Part shown: positions 46,474 through 54,467 of the stretch, piece by piece | Layout of the letters: each line of letters starts with the position of its first letter | Numbering within the stretch: the first letter of the stretch is position 1 | Position numbers and translations under genes: made by a program | NCBI RefSeq assembly: GCF_007922615.2 | Contig: NZ_CP042301.2 | Location: 1,984,001 to 2,048,000 of the forward strand | Length of the DNA stretch: 64,000 nucleotides | DNA from: Nitratireductor mangrovi | Lineage (GTDB): Bacteria > Pseudomonadota > Alphaproteobacteria > Rhizobiales > Rhizobiaceae | Direction: 5' to 3' | The notes under the pieces: generated by a model | Databases searched by the model: none | What the model saw: the letters and a program-made list of their open reading frames with translations, nothing else | What the model was told of the DNA's origin: nothing

Positions 46474-49449
46474 ATGTCCGGTTCTCCCGACGACCTGCCC
46501 TTTTTCGACGGCGACGACGCCCCGCCGCGCCCGGCCGCCGGCGGTCTTGCCGCGCGCGCCATGGCCGCGCGCCAGTCCCGCGCGCCCGACTATCTCGCCG
46601 GGCTCAATCCCGAGCAGCGGCTGGCTGTCGAGACCACCGAGGGCCCGGTGCTGGTGCTCGCCGGTGCCGGCACCGGCAAGACCCGCGTGCTCACCACCCG
46701 CATTGCCCATATCCTGGCCACCGGCCGCGCCTGGCCCTCGCAGATCCTCGCCGTCACCTTCACCAACAAGGCCGCGCGCGAGATGAAGAGCCGCATCGGC
46801 CTCCTGGTCGGCGAGCAGGTCGAGGGCATGCCCTGGCTCGGCACCTTCCACTCGATCGGCGTCAAGCTCCTGCGCCGCCACGCCGAACTGGCCGGGCTCA
46901 AGCGCGACTTCACCATCCTCGACACCGACGACCAGATCCGGCTCTTGAAGCAGCTCATCCAGGCCGAGGGGCTCGACGACAAGCGCTGGCCGCCGCGCCA
47001 GTTCGCGCAGATGATCGACGGCTGGAAGAACAAGGGTTTTGCCCCGAAGGACATTCCCGAGGGCGACGCCCGCGCCTTCGCCAACGGCAAGGGCCGCGAG
47101 CTCTACGCCGCCTATCAGGAGCGGCTGAAGACCCTCAACGCCTGCGATTTCGGCGACCTCCTGCTGCACCCGATCCGCATCCTGCGCGACAATCCCGACA
47201 TCCTGCGCGAATACCACGCCAGGTTCCGATACATCCTCGTCGACGAGTACCAGGACACCAACACCGCCCAATATCTGTGGCTGCGCCTGATCGCGCAGAG
47301 GCCGCAACCGGCCGGGGAGCGCCAACCGGACCGCCGCCCAATCTCCCCCCTCGTGGGGGAGATGCCCGGCAGGGCAGAGGGGGGCAACGTAGGGCGCCCC
47401 TCGTCAGTGGGCGGAGATGAGGGCGGGACAGCGCCCCCCTCTGTCGGCTCCGCCGACATCTCCCCCACGAGGGGGGAGATCAAGCCCGACCACCCGCCCG
47501 CAGGCCCGGCGCCCGCAGGCCCCGCGCGCGACCGCGCGCCGGGCGACGTTTCGCCCGCCCCCGCGGAGGCCAGCGAGCACAGCGAGCGCTCGGCCGTGAG
47601 CGAAGACCAGGCGCGCGACCGCGCGCCGGGCGACGTTTCGCCCGCCCCCGCGGAGGGCCAGCCGCCGCAGGCGGCGAAACGGCCCGTGAGCGAAGACAAA
47701 AAGCAACAGATCAACATCTGCTGCGTGGGCGACGACGACCAGTCGATCTATGGCTGGCGCGGTGCCGAGGTCGACAACATCCTGCGTTTCGACAAGGATT
47801 TCCCCGGCGCCGCCGTCATCCGGCTGGAGCGCAACTACCGCTCCACCGCCCATATCTTGGGTGCCGCCTCGCACCTGATTTCCCACAATGAGGGCCGGCT
47901 CGGAAAGACGCTCTTCACCGAGGCCGCCGACCCCGACGATTCGCCCGTCATGGTCCACGCCGCCTGGGATTCGGAGGAGGAGGCACGCGCCGTCGGCGAG
48001 GAGATCGAGGCGCTGCAGGCCAGGGGCGAAAAGCTCAACGACATGGCGATCCTCGTGCGCGCCTCCTTCCAGATGCGCGAATTCGAGGACCGTTTCGTCA
48101 CCCTCGGTTTGAACTACCGCGTCATCGGCGGCCCGCGCTTTTATGAACGCGCCGAGATCCGCGACGCCATGGCCTATTTCCGCGTCGTCGCCCAGGGCGC
48201 CGATGACCTCGCCTTCGAGCGCATCGTCAACGTGCCCAAGCGCGGCCTCGGCGAGGCCTCCGTGCGCCAGGTCCACGACACCGCCCGCGCGCTTGGCGTG
48301 CCGATGCTCGAGGCCGCCCGGCAGCTTGCCGAAAGCGACGAGATGAAGCCGAAGCCGCGCGCCGCGCTGCGCGAGGTCGCGGCCAATTTCGCGCGCTGGC
48401 AGGCGCTTCTGGAGACCACGCCGCACACCGAGCTCGCCGAGACCATCCTCGAGGAGTCCGGCTATACCGACATGTGGAAGAACGACCGCTCAGCCGAGGC
48501 CCCCGGGCGGCTCGAAAACCTCAAGGAGCTGATCCGCTCCATGGAGGAGTATGAATCGCTGCGCGGCTTCCTCGAACATGTCGCGCTGGTCATGGATGCC
48601 GAGCAGAATGAGGAGATGGACGCCGTCTCCATCATGACGCTGCATTCGGCCAAGGGGCTGGAATTTTCCACCGTCTTCCTGCCCGGCTGGGAGGAAGGCC
48701 TGTTCCCCCACCAGCGCGCGCTCGACGAGGGCGGCCGCTCCGGCCTCGAGGAAGAGCGCCGCCTCGCCTATGTCGGGCTCACCCGCGCCAAGAAGAACCT
48801 GCACATCTGGTTCACCTCCAACCGCCGCGTCCACGGCCTGTGGCAATCGACCATCCCGTCGCGCTTTCTCGACGAACTGCCCGAGGCCCATGTCGAGGTC
48901 GCCGAGACCGGCCAGTCCTATGGCGGCTATGGCAATCCCTATGGCGGATCGGGCGGTTATGGCCGCCGCAACCCCTATGGCGCCTCCCGCTTCGACAATC
49001 TCGGCGCCGCAGGCGGCGGTTCTTCCTCTCCCCGGCGGGGAGAAGGTGGTCCGCGCGGCGGACCGGATGAAGGGGGATCAGGCGCCGGGCGGGCCTTTTC
49101 CAACACCTATGCCACGCCGGGCTGGAAACGCGCCCAGCAGAACCGCACCGACGCGACCGACCGCAACTGGGGCACGCGCTCCGGCGTCCAGGTCGAGCGC
49201 ATCGGCTATGGCGAGACCGATTCCGGCTACGGCGCCGGCCGCGGTTCGGTGAAGGGCCGCGTCATCGAGGGCGAACTGGTGGCCAGGTCAGTCGCCGACC
49301 AGCCCTCCGCCTTCGCCGTCGGCGACCGCGTCTTCCACCTCAAATTCGGCAATGGCAACATCGCGTCGATCGAAGGCAACAAGCTCACTATCGATTTCGA
49401 CAAGGCCGGCCAGAAACGCGTGCTGGACGGGTTTGTCGAGCGGGTGTGA
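46474..49449 (+). CDS. uvrD: UvrD/PcrA-type DNA helicase with in-frame repeat insertions
   Basis: 991 residues; UvrD and PcrA are about 720-750. Superfamily 1A motifs in order: Q-motif LNPEQRLAV, Walker A GAGTGKT near residue 64, Walker B VDEYQDTN near 257, motif III GDDDQSIYGWRGA near 424, motif IV ERNYRST, V TLHSAKGLEF and VI YVGLTRAK. Between Walker B and motif III about 135 residues, encoded by palindromic repeats, have been inserted in frame. A further palindrome is present near residue 850 in the Gly/Tyr-rich C-terminal region. The last 60 residues form a Tudor-like end (VGDRVFHLKFGNGNIASIEG). Unwinds 3'-5' in excision and mismatch repair. The ATG follows TCGGAGGA. Confidence 0.93.
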   Translation: MSGSPDDLPFFDGDDAPPRPAAGGLAARAMAARQSRAPDYLAGLNPEQRLAVETTEGPVLVLAGAGTGKTRVLTTRIAHILATGRAWPSQILAVTFTNKAAREMKSRIGLLVGEQVEGMPWLGTFHSIGVKLLRRHAELAGLKRDFTILDTDDQIRLLKQLIQAEGLDDKRWPPRQFAQMIDGWKNKGFAPKDIPEGDARAFANGKGRELYAAYQERLKTLNACDFGDLLLHPIRILRDNPDILREYHARFRYILVDEYQDTNTAQYLWLRLIAQRPQPAGERQPDRRPISPLVGEMPGRAEGGNVGRPSSVGGDEGGTAPPSVGSADISPTRGEIKPDHPPAGPAPAGPARDRAPGDVSPAPAEASEHSERSAVSEDQARDRAPGDVSPAPAEGQPPQAAKRPVSEDKKQQINICCVGDDDQSIYGWRGAEVDNILRFDKDFPGAAVIRLERNYRSTAHILGAASHLISHNEGRLGKTLFTEAADPDDSPVMVHAAWDSEEEARAVGEEIEALQARGEKLNDMAILVRASFQMREFEDRFVTLGLNYRVIGGPRFYERAEIRDAMAYFRVVAQGADDLAFERIVNVPKRGLGEASVRQVHDTARALGVPMLEAARQLAESDEMKPKPRAALREVAANFARWQALLETTPHTELAETILEESGYTDMWKNDRSAEAPGRLENLKELIRSMEEYESLRGFLEHVALVMDAEQNEEMDAVSIMTLHSAKGLEFSTVFLPGWEEGLFPHQRALDEGGRSGLEEERRLAYVGLTRAKKNLHIWFTSNRRVHGLWQSTIPSRFLDELPEAHVEVAETGQSYGGYGNPYGGSGGYGRRNPYGASRFDNLGAAGGGSSSPRRGEGGPRGGPDEGGSGAGRAFSNTYATPGWKRAQQNRTDATDRNWGTRSGVQVERIGYGETDSGYGAGRGSVKGRVIEGELVARSVADQPSAFAVGDRVFHLKFGNGNIASIEGNKLTIDFDKAGQKRVLDGFVERV
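47341..47480. repeat. 140-bp palindromic repeat element inside uvrD
   Basis: The ends are perfect 24-bp inverted repeats: 47341-47364 and 47457-47480, starting ATCTCCCCCC and ending GGGGAGATG on the left arm. The inner parts are also partly complementary (CAGAGGGGGGC against GCCCCCCTCTG). It resembles palindromic repeats I associate with Mesorhizobium intergenic regions. It lies in the helicase reading frame and adds no stop. Confidence 0.8.
47524..47656 (+). repeat. Pair of 46-bp direct repeats inside uvrD
   Basis: 47524-47569 and 47611-47656 are identical, starting GCGCGCGACC and ending GCGGAGG; both encode ARDRAPGDVSPAPAE. The spacing is 87 bp, a multiple of three, so the frame is preserved. 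A shorter partial repeat (CGTGAGCGAAGAC) follows each copy. This looks like a second element family or a local duplication next to the 140-bp palindrome. Confidence 0.8.
49028..49064. repeat. Double-hairpin repeat element inside the 3' part of uvrD
   Basis: CTCCCC-GGC-GGGGAG (49028-49042) is followed by GGTCCGC-GCG-GCGGACC (49048-49064), then GGATGAAGGGGG. This order resembles the double-palindrome repeats I associate with rhizobial genomes. Translated as SSPRRGEGGPRGGPDEGG in the helicase tail. Confidence 0.65.
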
Positions 49450-49515
49450 ATAGATACGCGGACGACTCAAGCCTTCCCGGCCTGAGCCGCCGTTTCAAAC
49501 CGCCGATCCGCAATG

Positions 49516-49538
49516 AAAAGGCCGGCACAAGGCCGGCC
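49516..49538 (-). terminator. Intrinsic terminator of the small secreted protein gene
   Basis: On the minus strand GGCCGGC (49538-49532), loop CTTGT, GCCGGCC (49526-49520), then TTTTC. It lies 24 bp beyond the stop of the gene that ends at 49563 and between convergent genes. Confidence 0.7.
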
Positions 49539-49562
49539 CCCATATCCGTTTAGTCGATCTTC

Positions 49563-49844
49563 TCAACCGTTCGGATCGGCGTCGCCGCCACCGGTCTCGC
49601 CATTCTTGTTCGGCGTGTTGCCGTTCGGATTCTCGCCGCCGTTGCCTTTGCCGTTGTCGATGCGACCGTTGTCGCCACTCACGTTCAGGCCCTTGGGCAC
49701 GTTGCCCTCATAGCCACCGCCGGAATCTTCCCAGCCGTTCTTGTTGCCATTATTCACCCCCTTGCCGTTGCCAATCCCGGCAAGTGCGGTGCCAGTCATC
49801 AGGGTCGCTGCGGCTGTCGCAATGATAAGCTTGTTCAGAGACAT
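49563..49844 (-). CDS. Small secreted Gly/Asn-rich protein
   Basis: 93 residues. A signal peptide (MSLNKLIIATAAATLMTGTALA) cut near residue 22 leads to a mature region of about 70 residues made almost only of Gly, Asn, Asp, Lys and Glu (GNGKGVNNGNKNGW, NGKGNGGENPNGN), probably unstructured. No cysteines. GGGGAGG is 8-14 bases before the ATG, so translation is likely. Family not recognised. Followed by its own terminator. Confidence 0.75.
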   Translation of the reverse strand: MSLNKLIIATAAATLMTGTALAGIGNGKGVNNGNKNGWEDSGGGYEGNVPKGLNVSGDNGRIDNGKGNGGENPNGNTPNKNGETGGGDADPNG

Positions 49845-49939
49845 GATCGAACCTCCCCTGGTTTCGAACGGCCTCCTCGAGTGAAAGCTAAGCACGTCGG
49901 GCTTCGAATCGCAACATTCGCATACCTATAGCAGAGCCT

Positions 49940-51169
49940 TCAGAAACTGCGGCGCACGTAGACCTTAAGCTCGAAGCCGTCGGCCGGGATGTGGTTTTGC
50001 CCTCTTATGTCGGTGGCACTGACCTCGTCGAGATGGTAGTTACCCTCCAATCCTAGGGTCAGCCCGCCGGCGGACTGGCGGATCACGCCCAACGAGACAC
50101 GAAGACCGCGGGCACGCCAGTTCAGGAACCGGGCGTCGGTCTCTACCGAATATCCTGATGCCGTGCCGACGAGGCTTGTCTGCTCGCTCACGTCGTGCTG
50201 CACCGATGCGAGCGCAGCGTAGCCGCTCGAAAGCACCATCCCCCCGTCCGCATCGATCAGGTAATCGGTGACGTTATCCGGATAGCCGAGATAGCCGAGG
50301 GCGCCCTTGGCATACGTTGCGACCACGGCAAGGCGGGCCGGGCGGCCGCCCGGCGACCACCGATGTTCGTATCCGGCAGCGACTGCGAAACCCCACGCGT
50401 TGACGGCGGTACGCGCGTCCCTGATATGCGTGAGCGCACCGGACACGCCGAACGTCTCGTCGGCGTTGATCGCATTCAATACGATGTCCGGTATCCAGGG
50501 CGATGCGCGCTTGGCCCAGATTCCATCCTCAAGGCGCCGCGCGCTGCTGTCTTCCAGCGAGAGCGTGATGCGGGAGCCGTTGGTAAACCCGTATGTGTAG
50601 GCGGCGAGGTCGATCGTATCGTCGGCCGCGTACCCGCCCGTGTAGGTATATCCGTCGCTGAGGTTGAAATAGGAGGCTCCCCTGCCGAGATCGAATCCGG
50701 CGAGCGTGAAATAGGCCTGGTCGACCTTGAGCGTTTGCCCGCCGCTGCCGAGCAGTTCGCCCTCAAGCGAGAGGCGCGTGCGCAACATGCCCCATTCCGT
50801 TTCACTCGCCGAGAGAAACGTCAGGTACGACGTCGTCTCGGTTTTTCGGCGGTCGGAGCCGTTCGGGACGAGCCCGAAGCGAGCGATGGGAAGTCCACCG
50901 GCGTAGCCAGGCAGGAAGAAGATCCTGTCGTCGGCGTCCGAGAAGCTGTGTTCGGCGGTGATGTACCCGCTGATGGACAGGCACGTTCCGTCGAAGCGGA
51001 TGTAGCCCGGCGCCGGGCAGGTGGCCAGAAAGAGCTCGTCCGTGTCGGCCTGCTCGGCACTCGACGCCGAGACGACACTGGCGGCAAAGATGAGCACGTA
51101 TCCGACGGCCGACCGCAGACCGGCGAAGATGTCTCGCCAGAAAGCGATTCGCGCTGGTCGGTCTTCCAC
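49940..51169 (-). CDS. Outer-membrane porin (Porin_2-like)
   Basis: 409 residues. A signal peptide ends near ASSAEQA (about residue 40). The mature N terminus CPAPGYIRFDGTCLSISGYI, with two cysteines, is the mark of rhizobial porins such as the RopA/Omp2b type, and the chain ends in aromatic VYVRRSF, the usual outer-membrane signal. Beta-strand periodicity runs through the whole length. It is more divergent than standard RopA, so the pore type is not predicted. The extended N terminus (MEDRPARIAFWRDIF) is unusual for a signal peptide; a later start is possible. Confidence 0.82.
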   Translation of the reverse strand: MEDRPARIAFWRDIFAGLRSAVGYVLIFAASVVSASSAEQADTDELFLATCPAPGYIRFDGTCLSISGYITAEHSFSDADDRIFFLPGYAGGLPIARFGLVPNGSDRRKTETTSYLTFLSASETEWGMLRTRLSLEGELLGSGGQTLKVDQAYFTLAGFDLGRGASYFNLSDGYTYTGGYAADDTIDLAAYTYGFTNGSRITLSLEDSSARRLEDGIWAKRASPWIPDIVLNAINADETFGVSGALTHIRDARTAVNAWGFAVAAGYEHRWSPGGRPARLAVVATYAKGALGYLGYPDNVTDYLIDADGGMVLSSGYAALASVQHDVSEQTSLVGTASGYSVETDARFLNWRARGLRVSLGVIRQSAGGLTLGLEGNYHLDEVSATDIRGQNHIPADGFELKVYVRRSF

Positions 51170-51753
51170 GTCGCAGGTGCCTCTCGGGCCAAGGCCGCTG
51201 GTGGAAAAATGTTGTGATTATGGTTAACCGCCGGTAAATGCAGCGAACGACAAACGGTGACGGTTTGCGCAGTTCGCCGACCCAACCTCCCGTTCCTGCT
51301 CACTATTCGCTATTCACTACTCGCTTTTTATCCACGCCCCCGCCACCTTCTCGTATCATCCCCGTCGATCGCCGCGCGGGAAACGGATGCGCACCGAGCC
51401 TCCGGGCGGCGTCCGGCGCCGGACCGGTGGTGCTACGGTGGCATCACTGGGCGATGAGCCCCCAGGTCCGGGCCCCAGGGTGAGGTGCGGGGCCGACAGA
51501 GTTCCGGTCGCGAGGCCACCGGCTTTGCGAGTGCTGGTCCCAAAAGGCCAGCAACGCGCACCTGCACAACCGGGCAAGCACGCCGGGCGGGCGGCCGCGA
51601 GGTCGCACGTAATACCTAGATGAGCGACCGGACGGCCGCCCGTCTTCCCACCCCCTGCTGTGCGGGACCGGTGGGCGTTCTTTGACAGGACCCGGCCTTT
51701 TCGGGGCGCGGGAACAATGAATCATGGGCGAACGGCCTCATCCGGCACGCATC
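51170..51753. other. 584-bp intergenic region with strong secondary structure
   Basis: No recognised gene. The left part (51290-51330) has near-tandem CTATTCGCTATTCACTACTCGC. From 51411 to 51675 the sequence is dense in perfect inverted repeats, listed separately as a candidate RNA. Small open frames exist on both strands (51387-51623 plus, 51444-51725 minus) but have no recognisable product and no good ribosome binding site. Confidence 0.6.
51411..51675. ncRNA. Candidate structured RNA of unknown class
   Basis: Stems seen: GTCCGGC/GCCGGAC (51411-51424); TGCTGG/CCAGCA with CC/GG inside (51532-51553); CGGGCGGCCG (51588-51597) with CGGCCGCCCG (51633-51642), enclosing GGTCGC/GCGACC (51601-51606 and 51624-51629); and CCCACC/GGTGGG (51647-51652 and 51670-51675). 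The nested third stem is long and hard to explain by chance. It lacks signatures of RNase P, SRP or 6S RNA that I know, and the strand is not certain. Confidence 0.4.
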
Positions 51754-52002
51754 TTATCCCGAAATGACATCGCCTTCGCGCCAGTCGCGCCGGCCCCAGT
51801 TGCGCAGGCGCATGCGCGGCGCAATCCACGATGCGGCGACCGGCGACAGGGCAAGGCTCGCCACGACGACGGCGGGAATCAGGTAGATTGCGTGCGCGGC
51901 GAGCGCGGGCACGGAAAGCACGGTGACCACACCGGTGCCGAAAAGCACGGCGTTTGTCGAAAGACTGCAGACGATCACCAGCCAAGTGTCTGTGCTGAAC
52001 AT
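51754..52002 (-). CDS. Small two-helix membrane protein, likely general-stress gene
   Basis: 82 residues with two hydrophobic segments (about 5-32 and 34-58) and a basic C terminus (RMRLRNWGRRDWREGD). Unrecognised family. The ATG at 52002 has GGAG upstream, and an exact EcfG-type promoter lies 24 bp before it, so a stress-induced inner-membrane protein is the simplest reading. Confidence 0.7.
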   Translation of the reverse strand: MFSTDTWLVIVCSLSTNAVLFGTGVVTVLSVPALAAHAIYLIPAVVVASLALSPVAASWIAPRMRLRNWGRRDWREGDVISG

Positions 52003-52025
52003 GGCGTTGCTCCTTTCTCAGGCTA

Positions 52026-52050
52026 AACGCCGGCAACGCGGTCCTGTTCC
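52026..52050 (-). promoter_or_regulatory. EcfG (RpoE2)-type general stress promoter
   Basis: On the minus strand GGAAC (52050-52046), 16-base spacer, CGTT (52029-52026), an exact match to the consensus, with the start codon of the next gene 24 bp further on. This is the typical distance for such promoters. Confidence 0.72.
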
Positions 52051-52059
52051 CCCGCCGCC

Positions 52060-52263
52060 TCAGCCAGCCTTGGCGCGCTGGTCGCTCACCGTCACCCCCT
52101 TGATGCCGATATTGTCGGTGCTCACCTCGTCGATGAACACCATGACGCTTTCCGGCCGCTTGCCGAGCACACGCACCATGGTGTCGGTGATCTCTGCGAT
52201 CACCTGGCGTTTCTGCTCGCGCGACACCCCGTCATCGGTGATGCGGACATTGATGTAGGGCAA
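52060..52263 (-). CDS. 4-oxalocrotonate tautomerase family protein
   Basis: 67 residues. After removal of Met the N-terminal residue is Pro-1 (MPYINVRI), the general base of the 4-OT/MIF superfamily; the EQKRQVIAEITDTMV helix and the later VFIDEV strand fit small tautomerases. The substrate is unknown. It would act as an oligomer in the cytoplasm. Confidence 0.85.
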   Translation of the reverse strand: MPYINVRITDDGVSREQKRQVIAEITDTMVRVLGKRPESVMVFIDEVSTDNIGIKGVTVSDQRAKAG

Positions 52264-52330
52264 GGCGGCCTCCTCGTTTCGGGCAACGCGTCAGCGCATA
52301 GGCCGACGCGCGCCCCCCGGCAAGAGCTCT

Positions 52331-52681
52331 TCACGACCCGCCTTCTTCCAGCAGCTCACGGATCACCACGGCCTGGTTGTGCCTTTCGTCCTTCGCCGAA
52401 TAGACCAGCGTCAGCGGCCCTGCCCTCGCTTTCACCAGCAGCGCCTCGACCAGGTCGCGCTTTGCCGAAAGCTCGCGCCGGTAGCGCGTCCGAAACTCGG
52501 CCCATCGCGCCGGGTCGTGACCGAACCATTTTCGCAGTTGTGTCGACGGGCCGATGTCCGGCAGCCACAGGTCGAGCGCTGCCTTCGCCTTCGACACGCC
52601 GCGCGGCCACACCCGGTCGACCAGCACGCGCGTGCCGTCGCCGTCCTCGGCGGGCTCGTAGATGCGCTTCAGCCGGATCAT
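52331..52681 (-). CDS. DUF488 family protein
   Basis: 116 residues beginning MIRLKRIYEPAEDGDGTRVLVDRVWPRGVSK-type text, with LDLWLPDIGPS..LRKWF and LVYSAKD..HNQA, all conserved in the DUF488 (YeaO-like) family of small cytoplasmic proteins. Function unknown. The ATG at 52681 is preferred over one further upstream because the conserved block starts there. Confidence 0.85.
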   Translation of the reverse strand: MIRLKRIYEPAEDGDGTRVLVDRVWPRGVSKAKAALDLWLPDIGPSTQLRKWFGHDPARWAEFRTRYRRELSAKRDLVEALLVKARAGPLTLVYSAKDERHNQAVVIRELLEEGGS

Positions 52682-52830
52682 GCCTTGCAACCTGCGCCAG
52701 ACGCCGCGCCTCCGCAACACGATCGTCCGCGCTTTCGCCCGCCTGTCGGCACAGGCATCGGTTGTGCAAATGCCATTTACACACTTTTAACGTGCAATGC
52801 CTAAATTGATTCTCGCAGGCCGGTCCTGCA

Positions 52831-52889
52831 CCGCCTACCCCCCAGGCGGCATGCTCTCCCTTCCGCCGTGGCCCCCTGCGGCGGAAGGG
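52831..52889. repeat. Two hairpins in the gap after the acyltransferase gene
   Basis: CCGCCT-ACCCCCC-AGGCGG (52831-52849) and CCCTTCCGCCG (52858-52868) pairing with CGGCGGAAGGG (52879-52889) over a 10-base loop. The second has 11 perfect pairs. No T tract follows either. They may be a repeat element of the type seen in uvrD, or an RNA-end structure. Confidence 0.5.
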
Positions 52890-52965
52890 GCTCCACCAAG
52901 GGACGACGCCGGGAGCGGCAGGCTCTCCGCTTCCGGCGATCGCGTCCCGGCCGGTCAGGCGCGCC

Positions 52966-53601
52966 TCAGCGCCTTTCCCATTTGTCGAGGAAATCGGTAA
53001 TCGGCAGCACCTGCATGTCGGGCACCGCCTCGAACAGTTTCTCGTCCGGCCAGTGCCACCAGCCGAGTGCGGCAATCCGCGCCGCGATGTCGGGCTGAAA
53101 GCGCGGCCGCAGCAACCGCGCCGGCGCCCCGGCAACGATCGTGTAGGGTTCGACGTCCCTTGTCACCACGGCGTTCGCCCCGACCACAGCGCCGTCGCCG
53201 ATCGTCACCCCCGGCAGCACCACCGCGCCGTGCCCGATCCAGACGTCGTGGCCGATCGACACCCGTTTCTGCCGACGCCGCTCGCGGAACGCGCCGTCGA
53301 CGCCGAGATAGCGAAAATATTCGTTCGGCCGGTAGGAGAGCTTGTGGGTGGTCAGCCGATCGAGAGGGTGTTCAAGCGCATTGATGCGTGTATTGGCCGC
53401 GATCGAGCAGAACTTGCCGATGCCTGCATAGATCGCCTCGCCATGGCGCTCGAAATAGGAAAAGTTCCCGACTTCGACCTCGCGCAGGATGACGCGCTCG
53501 CCCACTGCCACATGGCGCCCGAGCCGGCAGCCCTTCAGGACCGCGGTCGAATGGATGCGCGGCGCCGGGTCGGTGAAGCGAAGGTCGGAGGCTTCGGACA
53601 T
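52966..53601 (-). CDS. Hexapeptide-repeat acyltransferase of the phosphonate-cluster type
   Basis: 211 residues of the left-handed beta-helix class: [22 protein letters not shown] near residue 60, [37 protein letters not shown] near 115, then [12 protein letters not shown]. The ending with [10 protein letters not shown] and [11 protein letters not shown] is found in the hexapeptide transferases (TIGR03308-like) usually located in phosphonate-use clusters, but no phn genes are seen here. Transfers an acyl group to an unknown acceptor. Confidence 0.82.
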   Translation of the reverse strand: MSEASDLRFTDPAPRIHSTAVLKGCRLGRHVAVGERVILREVEVGNFSYFERHGEAIYAGIGKFCSIAANTRINALEHPLDRLTTHKLSYRPNEYFRYLGVDGAFRERRRQKRVSIGHDVWIGHGAVVLPGVTIGDGAVVGANAVVTRDVEPYTIVAGAPARLLRPRFQPDIAARIAALGWWHWPDEKLFEAVPDMQVLPITDFLDKWERR

Positions 53602-53655
53602 GCCAAGCCTCTAGTCGCTCGGCAGCCGCTTGGAAAGGCCTTGTGCCCCCGCCGC

Positions 53656-54144
53656 CTACTCGGGCTTGCCGTTCACCCAGGTCACGTCGGCGCCGTAGAG
53701 CGGCACCGTCGAGATCGCCATCTTGGCCGAGCCGTCCTGCACCTGGCGTGTGTGCGACAGGTAGATCAGCGTGTCGTTGGCCTTGTCGTAGATGCGCTTC
53801 ACCACCTGCTTCTTCCAGATCAGGCTGATGCCTTGCCTGAACACCTCCTCGCCATCCTTGTCGAGTTCGATGTCGCCGATGCGGATTGGCCCGGTCTGCC
53901 GGCAGGCGATCGAGCTGTTGGAAGGATCCTCGAACCAGTTGCCCTTCTGCAGGCGGTCGATCATGCCGCGCTCGAAATAGGCGACGTGGCAGGTCACGCC
54001 CTCGATCTCCGGATCGCTGATCGCCTCCACGATGATGTCGTTGCCGAGCCAGTCGACGCCGACCTCGCCCACCTCCTGGCCATTCACGGCACCCGTCGTG
54101 GCCACCGCAAGCAGGGCCGTGGCCAGCATGGTCCGGATTGTCAT
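53656..54144 (-). CDS. creA: CreA family exported protein
   Basis: 162 residues. A signal peptide (MTIRTMLATALLAVATTGAVNG) is followed by the CreA pattern: VGVDWLGNDIIVEAISDPEIEGVTCHV near residue 28, DPSNSSIACRQTGPI near 72, and SLIWKKQVVKRIYD..NDTLIYLSHT near 106. CreA is a periplasmic protein of unknown biochemical function. Two cysteines may form a disulfide. Confidence 0.9.
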   Translation of the reverse strand: MTIRTMLATALLAVATTGAVNGQEVGEVGVDWLGNDIIVEAISDPEIEGVTCHVAYFERGMIDRLQKGNWFEDPSNSSIACRQTGPIRIGDIELDKDGEEVFRQGISLIWKKQVVKRIYDKANDTLIYLSHTRQVQDGSAKMAISTVPLYGADVTWVNGKPE

Positions 54145-54289
54145 GACGTGTCTCCTGATCTGGTTCGGGAAGCTTCAGATGGGTTTGTCGCGCCGGTTGC
54201 GCAAGCTGGCGCAATCCGGTCGCGACCTTTGGCCACTTTGCGGACGGCACGCCGAAGCATTATGTTGGTGGCCAGACGACAGGTGATTG

Positions 54290-54433
54290 ATGACCATCCG
54301 CCCCGCCCTTCAGGCCACGATACTGGTCGCCGGCTTTGCCGGGCTGGCCGGGATCGTGTTCGCCATGTGGGCCGACAAGGGGCCACAAATGTTCCTCGCG
54401 CTCGTCGAAACCGGCCTTGCCTGGTGCTTCTGA
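54290..54433 (+). CDS. Small hydrophobic protein upstream of the Sco gene
   Basis: 47 residues: one hydrophobic segment (ATILVAGFAGLAGIVFAMWA) and a short hydrophobic end finishing WCF. GACAGGTGATTG precedes the ATG. It ends 34 bp before the Sco-family gene on the same strand, so it may be co-transcribed. Family not recognised; could be spurious, but position and membrane-like composition argue for a gene. Confidence 0.5.
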   Translation: MTIRPALQATILVAGFAGLAGIVFAMWADKGPQMFLALVETGLAWCF

Positions 54434-54467
54434 GGCCCGGCGGCGCTTTTTCACAGGATCGAACGAC

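Noticed and set aside
47341..47480. Frameshift or pseudogene in uvrD
   Set aside because: The inserted elements contain no stop in the reading frame, and all helicase motifs continue in the same frame on both sides.
51411..51675. RNase P, SRP or 6S RNA
   Set aside because: The GAGGAAAGUCC and ACAGAA motifs of RNase P, the GGAAGGAAGCAG loop of SRP RNA and the open 6S bubble were not found on either strand.
51444..51725. Minus-strand 93-codon frame in the structured region
   Set aside because: It overlaps strong inverted repeats and lacks a ribosome binding site and a recognisable domain; I treat the region as possible RNA instead. It would need conservation data to decide.
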